Assembly: GCA_946528555.1 (NCBI GenBank)
Contig: CAMMYS010000015.1
Location: 1 to 64,000 of the forward strand
DNA: 64,000 nucleotides
Reading direction: 5' to 3'
Origin: an uncultured Mycoplasmatota bacterium
Lineage (GTDB): Bacteria > Bacillota_I > Bacilli_A > RF39 > UBA660
The notes under the pieces were generated by a model that saw only the letters and a program-made list of their open reading frames with translations, did not search any database and was not told the origin of the DNA. The position numbers and the translations under genes are program-made. Positions 7,190 through 16,108 of this stretch are shown here, piece after piece (position 1 is the first letter of the stretch; every line of letters begins with the position of its first letter).

Positions 7190-9241
7190 GTGAAAAATTT
7201 AATGAATATGTTTCAAAAATTTATTAGTAAAGTTAAAAGGGATGGTTTGTTAAAAGCAGTTAAAAAAGCATTTGTTAAAATATACTATGATTACCTTATT
7301 AAAATAAGTATTATTAATATACTTAAATTTAGAAAAAATAAAGGAAATATAATAGATAAAATAGATGCAATATTAAATGGTGAGTTTGATAGAATTATTA
7401 TATGGAGAAGTTCTATTGGATGGAGTATACCTTTATTTCAAAGACCTCAACAGTTAGCTTTAGAATTAGCAAGAGAAAAGACTCTTGTGTTTTTTGAGGT
7501 TACAAGATTAACTGATAAAATAAATTTTTTAAGTAAAAAAGATGATAATTTATATTTAGTAGATTTTAGTTGTAAAGAGTTTTCTAATCTTTTCCATGAA
7601 ATGCTAAATAATACAGATAAACCAAAATATTTATTTACAGCAAGTACTTGTTGGGATTTAAGTGATAAAGTAGTTATGAATTATGTATCTAAAGGATATA
7701 AGTTTTTATATGATTATTTAGATGAATTGTCACCAGAACTTGCTGGTACAGATAAATTACCATATAATGTAGAAACTATTCATAATTATGTTATTAATAA
7801 TCCAGAAGATACATTTGTAATTTGTACAGCAGATACTTTATTAAAAGATATGATTGCTAAAAGAAACAATGATAAAAGAAATATTATTTATGCATCTAAT
7901 GGAGTAGATTATGATCATTTCACTAAATTAGAAAAGAATTATACATATTCAAAAGAATTCAAAAGAATATTAGATAATAGAAAACCAATCATAGGATATT
8001 ATGGAGCTCTTGCTAGCTGGTTTGATTATGATTTGATAAAATATATTGCTGAAAATAAAAAGGATGCTAATATCGTTTTAATTGGTGCTAAATATGATAC
8101 ATCTTTTGATAAAGAAAATTTACATCAATATAAAAACATTTATTATTTAGGACCAATACATTATAATGATTTACCATATTATGCATCTAAGTTTAATGTA
8201 TATATATTACCATTTAAAATAAATGATATTACTAAAAGTACTAACCCAATAAAAGTATTTGAATATATGGCTTTAGGAAAACCTATTGTTTCTACGGATC
8301 TAAATGAATGTAGAAAATATAAACCAATTTTAATTGGTAAAACATATGCACAATTTTTAGAAAAAATAGAAAGCTCATTAGAAGGACTAGGCAAAGAATA
8401 TAAACAAAATGAAAAAGAGGTTGCTCTTAATAATACATGGAATGCTAAAACAAAAGATATTGTTAGCGGATTAGAAAAGTTTGAAAAAGAATACCCATAT
8501 TTATTACCTAAAAATATTACTATGGCAAGAATATTATATAAATTATATTCTCAAAGTAATAAATATAATGTAAATAATCAAATACAAAAATCATTAGATA
8601 ATAAAGAAAAACTATTCTTAATTACAATGAATTCTGAAACATGTATTTATGCTATGAAAGATGAAGAATATCAAAATATAGTAATGAATGATGAAGTTTT
8701 ATTAGTACCAGATTCAATATCAATTAGTTATGCTATTAAAAAAGTATTTGGTAAGAGATTAAAAAGATACCCAGGTATTGAAGTTTTATCTTATACTTTA
8801 GAGCAATTAAATGAAAAGTGTGGTACAATATATTTGTTTGGAGCAACTAAAAAAGTAAATAAAGACATGGTTCATGTAATCAAGAAAGATTATAAGAATA
8901 TCAAAGTAATAGGATCATGTGATGGTTATGTAGATGACTATGAAAAAGTAAAAGATGAAATAGTTGAATTAAAGCCAGATTTAACAGTAGTTGCTTTAGG
9001 AGTGCCTACTCAAGAATTATTTATAAATGACATTTATAAAAGACTACATAAAGGAATGTTTATAGGAGTAGGAGGTTCTTTAGATGTACTTAGTGGTAAT
9101 AAAAAAAGAGCACCTCTATTTATGAGAAAAACTAATTTAGAATGGTTATATAGAATAGTAACTGATCCAAAAAGAATAAGAAGATTTTATAATAATAATA
9201 TAAAATTTGTTAATGATGTTAGAAAGGGAAAGACTAAGTAA
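7190..9241 (+). CDS. Bifunctional glycosyltransferase: GT4-like domain fused to WecG/TagA/CpsF domain
   Basis: 683 aa; GTG 7190 or ATG 7202 are possible starts and the ribosome site is weak. Residues about 60-425 look like a GT4/TuaH-type transferase (SIGWSIPLFQRPQQLALELA, IGYYGALASWFD, STNPIKVFEYMALGKPIVST). Residues about 475-680 match TagA/WecG: MNSETCIYAM..., VPDSISISYAI with the likely catalytic Asp, VALGVPTQE, and GVGGSLDVLSGNKKRAP. TagA adds ManNAc to GlcNAc-PP-undecaprenol, the committed step of wall teichoic acid linkage. The fusion would couple ManNAc addition to a second sugar transfer. WecB at 25651 can supply UDP-ManNAc. No TagO is in the window. Confidence 0.85.
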   Translation: MKNLMNMFQKFISKVKRDGLLKAVKKAFVKIYYDYLIKISIINILKFRKNKGNIIDKIDAILNGEFDRIIIWRSSIGWSIPLFQRPQQLALELAREKTLVFFEVTRLTDKINFLSKKDDNLYLVDFSCKEFSNLFHEMLNNTDKPKYLFTASTCWDLSDKVVMNYVSKGYKFLYDYLDELSPELAGTDKLPYNVETIHNYVINNPEDTFVICTADTLLKDMIAKRNNDKRNIIYASNGVDYDHFTKLEKNYTYSKEFKRILDNRKPIIGYYGALASWFDYDLIKYIAENKKDANIVLIGAKYDTSFDKENLHQYKNIYYLGPIHYNDLPYYASKFNVYILPFKINDITKSTNPIKVFEYMALGKPIVSTDLNECRKYKPILIGKTYAQFLEKIESSLEGLGKEYKQNEKEVALNNTWNAKTKDIVSGLEKFEKEYPYLLPKNITMARILYKLYSQSNKYNVNNQIQKSLDNKEKLFLITMNSETCIYAMKDEEYQNIVMNDEVLLVPDSISISYAIKKVFGKRLKRYPGIEVLSYTLEQLNEKCGTIYLFGATKKVNKDMVHVIKKDYKNIKVIGSCDGYVDDYEKVKDEIVELKPDLTVVALGVPTQELFINDIYKRLHKGMFIGVGGSLDVLSGNKKRAPLFMRKTNLEWLYRIVTDPKRIRRFYNNNIKFVNDVRKGKTK

Positions 9242-10023
9242 TGAAAAGAGCATTTAATAGTTTAAAAAAATATAGGTTTTTATTAAATCAATTAATCTCA
9301 AGAGATTTTAAAGTTAAATATAAAAGAAGTGTTCTTGGTATATTATGGAGTTTATTATATCCAGTACTTACAATGTGTGTAATGGCTATAGTATTTTCAA
9401 ATGTATTTAAGTTTTCAACACCAGGAGTTAGTTATCTAGTATATTTACAAACAGGTTTAGTAATGTTTAATTACTTTAGTGAAGCTACTAACTTATCAAT
9501 GAGTAGTGTTGTTGCAAACTTCTCATTAATTAACAAAGTATATATGCCTAAATGGATATTTCCGCTTTCTAAATGTTTATTCGCAGGAATTAACTTTTTA
9601 TTAACATTAATTCCATTATATGCAGTAATCATATTAACAGGTACTGAAATAACATGGTTACATGTATTCTTACCATATGCAGTTGTATGTTTATTTATGT
9701 TTACTTTAGGTGTTGGATTAATTCTTTCGACAATAGCAGTATTCTTAAGAGATATCTATTACATTTATGGAGTAGTTATTATGTTTATGATGTATCTAAC
9801 TCCTATTATGTATGATATTAATATACTAGATAGTTGGATGGTTCCAATATTAAAATTCAATCCAATGTATAATTTTATTAACTTTAGTAGAATGATTATT
9901 ATATATAGACAAATCCCATCACTAGATTCATGGGCAGCATGTTTCATATCTGGATTTGTAATATTAGTACTTGGAGTTGTTTTGTTTAAGAGAAAACAAA
10001 ATAAATTCATTTACTATGTTTAG
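9241..10023 (+). CDS. Polysaccharide/teichoic acid ABC exporter, permease subunit (TagG/Wzm type)
   Basis: 260 aa with six hydrophobic segments. The N-terminal LISRDFKVKYKRSVLGILWS is the hallmark of ABC-2 glycan exporters, and the YLTPIMYD segment near residue 185 is typical. The start codon overlaps the previous stop. It pairs with the ATPase nine bases downstream. Predicted role: export of the lipid-linked glycan across the cytoplasmic membrane. Confidence 0.9.
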   Translation: MKRAFNSLKKYRFLLNQLISRDFKVKYKRSVLGILWSLLYPVLTMCVMAIVFSNVFKFSTPGVSYLVYLQTGLVMFNYFSEATNLSMSSVVANFSLINKVYMPKWIFPLSKCLFAGINFLLTLIPLYAVIILTGTEITWLHVFLPYAVVCLFMFTLGVGLILSTIAVFLRDIYYIYGVVIMFMMYLTPIMYDINILDSWMVPILKFNPMYNFINFSRMIIIYRQIPSLDSWAACFISGFVILVLGVVLFKRKQNKFIYYV

Positions 10024-10031
10024 GAGGCATT

Positions 10032-10811
10032 ATGGCAAAGAAGAACAATAAAGAAGAATATATGATAGAAATAAATAATGTCTCTATGAAATTCAATTTA
10101 GGTATAGATAGAGGATTTTCAATTAAACAATGGTTTGTTGATTCTTTATCTCCATCTAAAAGAAAGAAAAGAAAAGAAGAGAAAAAGAAAAATGAGTTTT
10201 GGGCATTAAAAGATATAAACTTAAAAATTAAACCTGGTGAAGTAGTTGGACTTATTGGATCAAATGGTGCAGGTAAAAGTACATTACTTAAAATAGTAGC
10301 AGGTGTAATGACACCAACTAAAGGCGAAGTAAAAGTTAAAGGTACTGTATGCCCTATGATAGAACTTGGAGCAGGATTTGATATGGACCTTACAGCAAGG
10401 GAAAATGTTTTTCTTAATGGTGCTGTTATGGGATATGAAAAAGAATTTATTGAAAATAAATTTAAACAAATAATAGATTTCGCTGAGCTATGGGATTTTG
10501 TAGATGTTCCTTTAAAAAATTTTTCTTCAGGTATGACTGCAAGACTTGCTTTTTCAATAGCAACGCTTGTTAATCCTGAAATATTGATTGTCGATGAAAT
10601 TCTTTCAGTAGGAGATATAGCTTTCCAAGAAAAATCAAAAAATAAAATGATAGAGATGATAAAAGGGGGAACTACTGTAATCTTTGTTTCACATAGTTTA
10701 AAGCAAATAAAAGAACTATGTAAAACAGTAGTATGGATAGAAAAGGGTAATATTAAAGCATCTGGTAGCGGAGAAATATGTGACTTATATGAAAAAAGCG
10801 TAGGAAAGTAG
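10032..10811 (+). CDS. Polysaccharide/teichoic acid ABC exporter, ATP-binding subunit (TagH/Wzt type)
   Basis: 259 aa with an AGGAGG site. Walker A GSNGAGKST (about residue 77), signature FSSGMTARLAF, Walker B ILIVDEILSVGD and switch VSHSL are all intact. A basic insertion (SPSKRKKRKEEKKK, residues 40-55) sits before the core strand, as in TagH-like proteins. There is no C-terminal carbohydrate-recognition domain, so chain-end sensing of the Wzt-O9 type is unlikely. Confidence 0.9.
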   Translation: MAKKNNKEEYMIEINNVSMKFNLGIDRGFSIKQWFVDSLSPSKRKKRKEEKKKNEFWALKDINLKIKPGEVVGLIGSNGAGKSTLLKIVAGVMTPTKGEVKVKGTVCPMIELGAGFDMDLTARENVFLNGAVMGYEKEFIENKFKQIIDFAELWDFVDVPLKNFSSGMTARLAFSIATLVNPEILIVDEILSVGDIAFQEKSKNKMIEMIKGGTTVIFVSHSLKQIKELCKTVVWIEKGNIKASGSGEICDLYEKSVGK

Positions 10812-10816
10812 GATAA

Positions 10817-13210
10817 ATGATGATAGATTATAATATAAGACCAGGAAAAAGTATTGATAGAATTGAATTTAAAGATTATAAGCCAATAGTTTCTATAATT
10901 ACACCTTTTTATAAAGGACATGAATATATAATGGAAACTGCTAATTGTGTATTAAGTCAAACGTTTCCTTATTTTGAATGGATTATTGTTAATGATGGAT
11001 CGCCTGTTGAAAATACAGAGGAATTTTTATCTAAGATAGAAAAGTTAGATAGTAGAATTCATGTTTATCATAAAAGGAATGGAGGACTTGCTTCCACTAG
11101 AGATTTTGGGGCTACAAAAGTAAGCAAAGAGTCAAAATATTTTGTTTTTTTAGATGATGATGATGTTATTTCTAACACTTACATTGAAACATTATATTAT
11201 AGTTTGGAAACATATGAAGATGCTTCTTGGGCATATACTGATGTTTTAAATTTTGGTAAAAAAGAGTTATCGTGGAAGAAACAATTTGATAGTAAAGTAA
11301 TGGAAGATGAAAATCTTTTGGTAGCTACGGCTATGATAAGAAGAAAAGATTTTGAAGAAATAGGTGGATACCATTATAGAGATAAGGCTATAAATGAAGA
11401 CTGGCTTTTTTGGCTTAGATTAATTGAAAAAGGAAAATACCCAATTCATCAAAGTTATGACGGCTTTTGGTATAGAATAAAAGAAAATGGTGAATTGTCA
11501 TTATCATTGCAAAATCAAAAAGTAACAAATGAATATAAACAAAAAATATGTAAAAGAATTAAAAATAAAGTTTATCCTATAGAGTTTCCTAGAGAAAATT
11601 ATAATTGGGATAAAATTGTAGAAAAGAGTATTGTTTATCCGAAATATATTAGTAACAAGAAAAATATATTATATATTATTCCATGGATGGTTGTTGGTGG
11701 TGCTGATAAGTTTAATTTAGACTTTTTGGCATCTTTAGACAAAAAAGAATATCATGTTACGGTTGTAACAACTCAACCAACGCCATCTGTATGGAAGCAA
11801 AAGTTTGAATTGGTTTCAGATGAAATATTTGAATTATCAACATTTTTAGATTGTAAGTTTTGGCCATTCTTTATTAAATATTTAATGAATTCAAGAAATA
11901 TTGATTTGATTATAAATACAAATAGTACTACAGGTTATATGCTTCTTCCATATATTAAAGGAAGTTTTCCAAATGTACCAATTATTGATTATATACATAT
12001 GGAAGAATGGTATAACAGAAATGGTGGATATTCAAGAGATTCAGCACCATTTTCATCAATTATTGATAAGACTCTTTTTTGCAATGCAAATAGTGCTAAG
12101 ATAATGGTTGATTATTTTGGTAAAAAAGAAGATGAGGTCGGAACTGTATATATTGGTGTTGATGAAAAGAAGTTTGATCCTTCTAAATATGATAGATTAA
12201 AACTAAGAAAAAAATACGGAATTCCAAATGATAAGACAATTGTTGGATTCATGGCAAGAATTGATTATCAAAAAAGACCAATGCTATTAATGCAAATAAT
12301 CAAAGAAGCAGTAAAAAATGATAAAAAGTTATTTTTTGTTATCGCAGGAGATGGCCCGTTATTAGAAAAAATTAAAGGTTTTGCTTCTGCTAACAAATTA
12401 AATAAATATGTAATGTTTTTAGGCAATTTGGAAAAATCAGTTGAGTTATATTCTGTAAGTGATATGACATTAAATTGCTCAATTAAAGAAGGCCTTGCTT
12501 TAACATCTTATGAATCATTATCAATGGGAATTCCTGTAATATCATCAGATGTAGGTGGACAAAAGGAGTTAATTTCTGCTGATGTAGGGGTTATAGTACC
12601 TTGTTTACAAAAAGAAGAGGATGTTTTTGACTTCAATTATAGTACTGAGGAAATTAAACAATATGTTGATGCAATAGAAAAGATTTCTAAAAAATTAAAA
12701 GTATATAAGTCAAAGTGTAGGGATAGAATTGTAAAAGGATTTACTATCTCAAAAATGACTAAAGATATGAAAAGAATTGTAGACAATGTTATCGATAATC
12801 CAAGTGAAGGAAAAATAAATAATGGTAAGGCACTAAGTAAAATGTTAAATATGCAATTAGAATTGTATACACAATACTTATTAGAAAACAAAGGACTATA
12901 TAAATGGTTATGTGATGAATACTGTAATAAAGTATATGGATTTGTTACTAATAATCTAGAAAAAAGTGATAATGTAGTTAGCGTTGAAAAAAGAGATAAA
13001 GTAAGACATTTAAACTTTAAATTATCTCAATTTGCTTGCAAAATTCACTTGATAAATGAATACAACTTATTTAGGGATTTTGCTTGGTTTGTATATCAAA
13101 TTATTATTAATATATATAGAGCAACAATATTGACATTGTATAGATTTTTACTGCTGTTATTTACAAGAATTAGAAATTTATTATTTAGAATTGTAGGTAT
13201 TGAAAGATGA
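10817..13210 (+). CDS. GT2-GT4 fusion glycosyltransferase
   Basis: 797 aa (ATG 10817 or 10820). Residues about 20-240 form a GT-A family 2 transferase: VSIITPFYKG, VNDGSP and FLDDDDV as the DxD-like metal site. Residues about 285-640 form a GT-B family 4 transferase: IIPWMVVGGADKFNLDF, FMARIDYQKRPMLL, IAGDGPLLEKI and EGLALTSYESLSMGIPVISS. A basic, amphipathic C-terminus (around 760-795) may contact the membrane. Two transferases in one chain suggest successive additions to a repeat unit. Acceptor and donor cannot be read from sequence. Confidence 0.85.
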   Translation: MMIDYNIRPGKSIDRIEFKDYKPIVSIITPFYKGHEYIMETANCVLSQTFPYFEWIIVNDGSPVENTEEFLSKIEKLDSRIHVYHKRNGGLASTRDFGATKVSKESKYFVFLDDDDVISNTYIETLYYSLETYEDASWAYTDVLNFGKKELSWKKQFDSKVMEDENLLVATAMIRRKDFEEIGGYHYRDKAINEDWLFWLRLIEKGKYPIHQSYDGFWYRIKENGELSLSLQNQKVTNEYKQKICKRIKNKVYPIEFPRENYNWDKIVEKSIVYPKYISNKKNILYIIPWMVVGGADKFNLDFLASLDKKEYHVTVVTTQPTPSVWKQKFELVSDEIFELSTFLDCKFWPFFIKYLMNSRNIDLIINTNSTTGYMLLPYIKGSFPNVPIIDYIHMEEWYNRNGGYSRDSAPFSSIIDKTLFCNANSAKIMVDYFGKKEDEVGTVYIGVDEKKFDPSKYDRLKLRKKYGIPNDKTIVGFMARIDYQKRPMLLMQIIKEAVKNDKKLFFVIAGDGPLLEKIKGFASANKLNKYVMFLGNLEKSVELYSVSDMTLNCSIKEGLALTSYESLSMGIPVISSDVGGQKELISADVGVIVPCLQKEEDVFDFNYSTEEIKQYVDAIEKISKKLKVYKSKCRDRIVKGFTISKMTKDMKRIVDNVIDNPSEGKINNGKALSKMLNMQLELYTQYLLENKGLYKWLCDEYCNKVYGFVTNNLEKSDNVVSVEKRDKVRHLNFKLSQFACKIHLINEYNLFRDFAWFVYQIIINIYRATILTLYRFLLLLFTRIRNLLFRIVGIER

Positions 13211-15021
13211 AATATGGGATAGTATGGTATAGAGATACCGACAATTTGGGTGATGATATACAAACTTATGCTTCAAAAAAATACTATCCTAGAATAGACT
13301 ATTTAATTGAGCGAGAAAATCTAAGAGGATTTAAATCAACAAATGGTGAGCAAGTAAAAACCATAATGAATGGTTGGTATATGCATAATCTTTTATCTTG
13401 GCCACCATCTAAAGATATTTCTCCCTTACTTTTATCAATGCATTTTACAGATAATGAAGAAATAGGTGTTGGGGATTTGTATTTGCAACTAGATTCATAT
13501 TTAAAAAATAAAGAGGTTGGATGTAGAGATACATATACCCAAAAAAGATTATCTAAATATGGTATTAAAAACTTTTTTTCTGGGTGTCTTACTCTAACAA
13601 TTGATAAATTTGATAATCTTAAAAAGAACGATAATATTCTTTTAATTGATGTTGACAATAATTTTGAAAAGATTTTTAAAAAGAATAATATTAAGTATAA
13701 TAAATTAACTAATAGCATTGATCCTAATAATTATTCAAAGGATTTTTCGGAACGTATGAAAATTGTTGAAGATAGACTAAAAGAAATGCAATCAGCAAAA
13801 GTTGTTTTTACATCAAGGTTACATGTCGCTTTACCATGCTTGGCTATTGGGGCAAAAGTAATTTTACTCCTTAAGAAAGACTATGAAAAAGATAGATTAG
13901 AATCATATTTAAAATATGTTAATTATTATTTTGAAAAAGATTTTTCAAAGGTAGATTTGAAAAATTTAATAGAAAATGAACTACCTTCTAAAAATAGTTT
14001 TAGGGATATAAAAGAAGAATTAGAAAAACGTTGTTATGATTTTATAAATTCGGATAGCAAATTGGAAAAAGAAGATATTAAATATTCTGATTATTATAAT
14101 AATTACGACTTAAATTTGTTCAAAGCTTTGTATGATAGAAACAGAGCAAACAAACAAGAAGAAGTAAATATTTGGAATGAAAAAGAAAAGATTTATGATA
14201 GTTTAATTAAAGAAGAAAACAATTATAAAAAATTACAAAAAGACAGTAAAGAAGTATGGAATGAAAAATTAAAATTGCAAGACATCCATATAAACTTACA
14301 AAAAGAATTTGATAATTTGCAAAGTGGATATCAACAATTGCAAAAAGATAGCAAAGAAGTATGGAATGAAAAATTAAAATTATTTGATAGTTATACAAAA
14401 TTACAAGAAGACTATCAACAATTGCAAATAGACTATCAACAATTGCAAATAGACTATCAACAATTGCAAATAGATAGTAGTGAAGTGTGGAAAGAAAAAG
14501 AAAAACTTGTTATCATAAATGATTTGTTATTATTGGCGAAAAGAAAAATAGATACCGATAATTTTATTTATATTGATTGTTCATTTTGCGAAAAGAATAC
14601 TATAGAATACTCTTTGATTAGTAGAGGATTGATTGAAAAATACTTTGACTCAAAATTAACAATCGAATTCGACTTTAATGTGAAAAAATATGAAAAAGAT
14701 GTATATTTGTCATATATGTTATTGGTAATTTTACCTTTTTGCGTAAAAAATAATACAATTATATACATAAAAAGTTTAGATAAATCATTAAATAAAATAT
14801 TTAATAGACTAATATTTAATTTGCAAAGAAGGAAAAGAAAACTATTATATGTTGAAAGTGTAAAAGAATTGGATAAAAAGAGTAAAAAAATTGAAGCAAT
14901 AATAGATGGAACTAAGCCATTGCTTAATGTATTTCAAAATAAAGGTTATGTAGATAAATACAATCAAATCACATTTGATTTAATAGATAAATCAATAAAA
15001 AAATATGTTATAAAGGAATGA
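13207..15021 (+). CDS. Polysaccharide pyruvyl transferase-like protein with repeat-built coiled coil
   Basis: 604 aa, overlapping the upstream stop by four bases. Residues 1-270 fit the polysaccharide pyruvyl transferase family: DNLGDDIQTYASKKY, NGWYMHN, CRDTYTQKRLSKYGI and FTSRLHVALPCLAIGAKVI. Residues about 310-435 form a Gln/Lys/Glu-rich coiled coil made of imperfect DSKEVWNEKLKL units and three exact YQQLQID repeats. The last 165 residues are unfamiliar. Predicted activity: ketal-pyruvate (or related) transfer to a sugar of the glycan. The coil may set reach or oligomerisation. The repeats could vary in number between strains. Confidence 0.65.
   Translation: MKYGIVWYRDTDNLGDDIQTYASKKYYPRIDYLIERENLRGFKSTNGEQVKTIMNGWYMHNLLSWPPSKDISPLLLSMHFTDNEEIGVGDLYLQLDSYLKNKEVGCRDTYTQKRLSKYGIKNFFSGCLTLTIDKFDNLKKNDNILLIDVDNNFEKIFKKNNIKYNKLTNSIDPNNYSKDFSERMKIVEDRLKEMQSAKVVFTSRLHVALPCLAIGAKVILLLKKDYEKDRLESYLKYVNYYFEKDFSKVDLKNLIENELPSKNSFRDIKEELEKRCYDFINSDSKLEKEDIKYSDYYNNYDLNLFKALYDRNRANKQEEVNIWNEKEKIYDSLIKEENNYKKLQKDSKEVWNEKLKLQDIHINLQKEFDNLQSGYQQLQKDSKEVWNEKLKLFDSYTKLQEDYQQLQIDYQQLQIDYQQLQIDSSEVWKEKEKLVIINDLLLLAKRKIDTDNFIYIDCSFCEKNTIEYSLISRGLIEKYFDSKLTIEFDFNVKKYEKDVYLSYMLLVILPFCVKNNTIIYIKSLDKSLNKIFNRLIFNLQRRKRKLLYVESVKELDKKSKKIEAIIDGTKPLLNVFQNKGYVDKYNQITFDLIDKSIKKYVIKE
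14410..14472 (+). repeat. Three exact 21-bp tandem repeats in the coiled-coil region
   Basis: The 21-base unit starting GACTATCAACAATTGCAAAT repeats at 14410, 14431 and 14452 and keeps the frame. Longer diverged repeats coding DSKEVWNEKLKL lie at about 14240-14400. Confidence 0.95.
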
Positions 15022-15022
15022 T

Positions 15023-16093
15023 ATGAAAAAGAAAATTAAATTGTTAATCTCTTCTAACCATCTAGATTATGGTGGAATGGAGAAATCTTTAGTAAATTTG
15101 ATTAATAATTTGGATTCCAAGAAATTTGATATTACATTAGTATTGGAACAAAAATATGGAGTTTATTTGAGTTCTATAAATAAGAATATTAAAATTTTAG
15201 AATATTCTCCTAATAGTAATTCAAATTATTTTGTTAGAAAGTCAACAAATTTTTTAAAAAGAATTGGTTGGATTATTAGATATTTTAATAGATTCGATAT
15301 TTCGATTTGTTATTCGACTTATTCATTATCATCTAATTTGATTGCACGATTGTCGAGTAAAAAAAGAATTTATTGGATTCATAATGATTACACTAAAATA
15401 TATAAAGATGATATTGATAGAATAAACTTGTTTTTTTCAGATAAACATTTACATTTGTTTAATAAAATAATGTTTGTTTCAAATGAATCAAGAGATAATC
15501 TATGTAAATGTTATCCTAACATAATTGAAAAAAGTGTTGTTATTAATAATATAATAGATATTGAAGACATCTTATCAAAAAGCAAGGTTAGCGTAAAAGT
15601 TAAACCAAGAACTGCAGTATATGTTGGAAGGATTGATGAAAATCAAAAATCAATAACAACTATCGTAGATTTAGCAAATAAATGTAAAGAAAAAAAATTA
15701 GATATCAACTTTTTGATAATTGGTGATGGCCCTGATTTAAAAACTATGATAGAAAAAGCAGAAAAATTGCATTTGAATAATATAGATTTTCTAGGTTCTG
15801 TTTCAAATCCATATAAATACATGGTAAAAGCTTCATTTCTTTTACTAACAAGTAATTTTGAGGGTTTCCCAGTGGTTTATAATGAAGCTATAATTTTACA
15901 TAAACCAATTTTAACAACAATATACGTTTCAGATGATGAAATAAAGATCACAGATTTTGGAATTGTATCTACAAAAGAAGATCTATATAAAAATATTGAA
16001 AAAATATTATCATTCAAACAAAAGAAAATAGATTTTGGAATCATTAATGAAAGAAGAATAGAGAAAATTGAAAAAATATTATTAAATATATAA
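15023..16093 (+). CDS. Family 4 glycosyltransferase
   Basis: 356 aa. N-terminal SNHLDYGGMEKSLVNLINNL and C-terminal VYVGRIDENQKSITTIVDLA, IIGDGPDLKTMI and LTSNFEGFPVVYNEAI are GT4 GT-B signatures, the last carrying the nucleotide-binding Glu. It begins one base after the preceding stop. Leu TTG codons are visibly commoner here than in the housekeeping genes. Sugar specificity is unknown. Confidence 0.85.
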   Translation: MKKKIKLLISSNHLDYGGMEKSLVNLINNLDSKKFDITLVLEQKYGVYLSSINKNIKILEYSPNSNSNYFVRKSTNFLKRIGWIIRYFNRFDISICYSTYSLSSNLIARLSSKKRIYWIHNDYTKIYKDDIDRINLFFSDKHLHLFNKIMFVSNESRDNLCKCYPNIIEKSVVINNIIDIEDILSKSKVSVKVKPRTAVYVGRIDENQKSITTIVDLANKCKEKKLDINFLIIGDGPDLKTMIEKAEKLHLNNIDFLGSVSNPYKYMVKASFLLLTSNFEGFPVVYNEAIILHKPILTTIYVSDDEIKITDFGIVSTKEDLYKNIEKILSFKQKKIDFGIINERRIEKIEKILLNI

Positions 16094-16108
16094 AAAGGAG
16101 GAGATATA

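Noticed and set aside
10007..10921. 304-aa - strand open frame opposite the ABC ATPase
   Set aside because: Mirror of a gene with intact Walker motifs on the + strand; Ser/Phe-rich composition typical of shadow frames.
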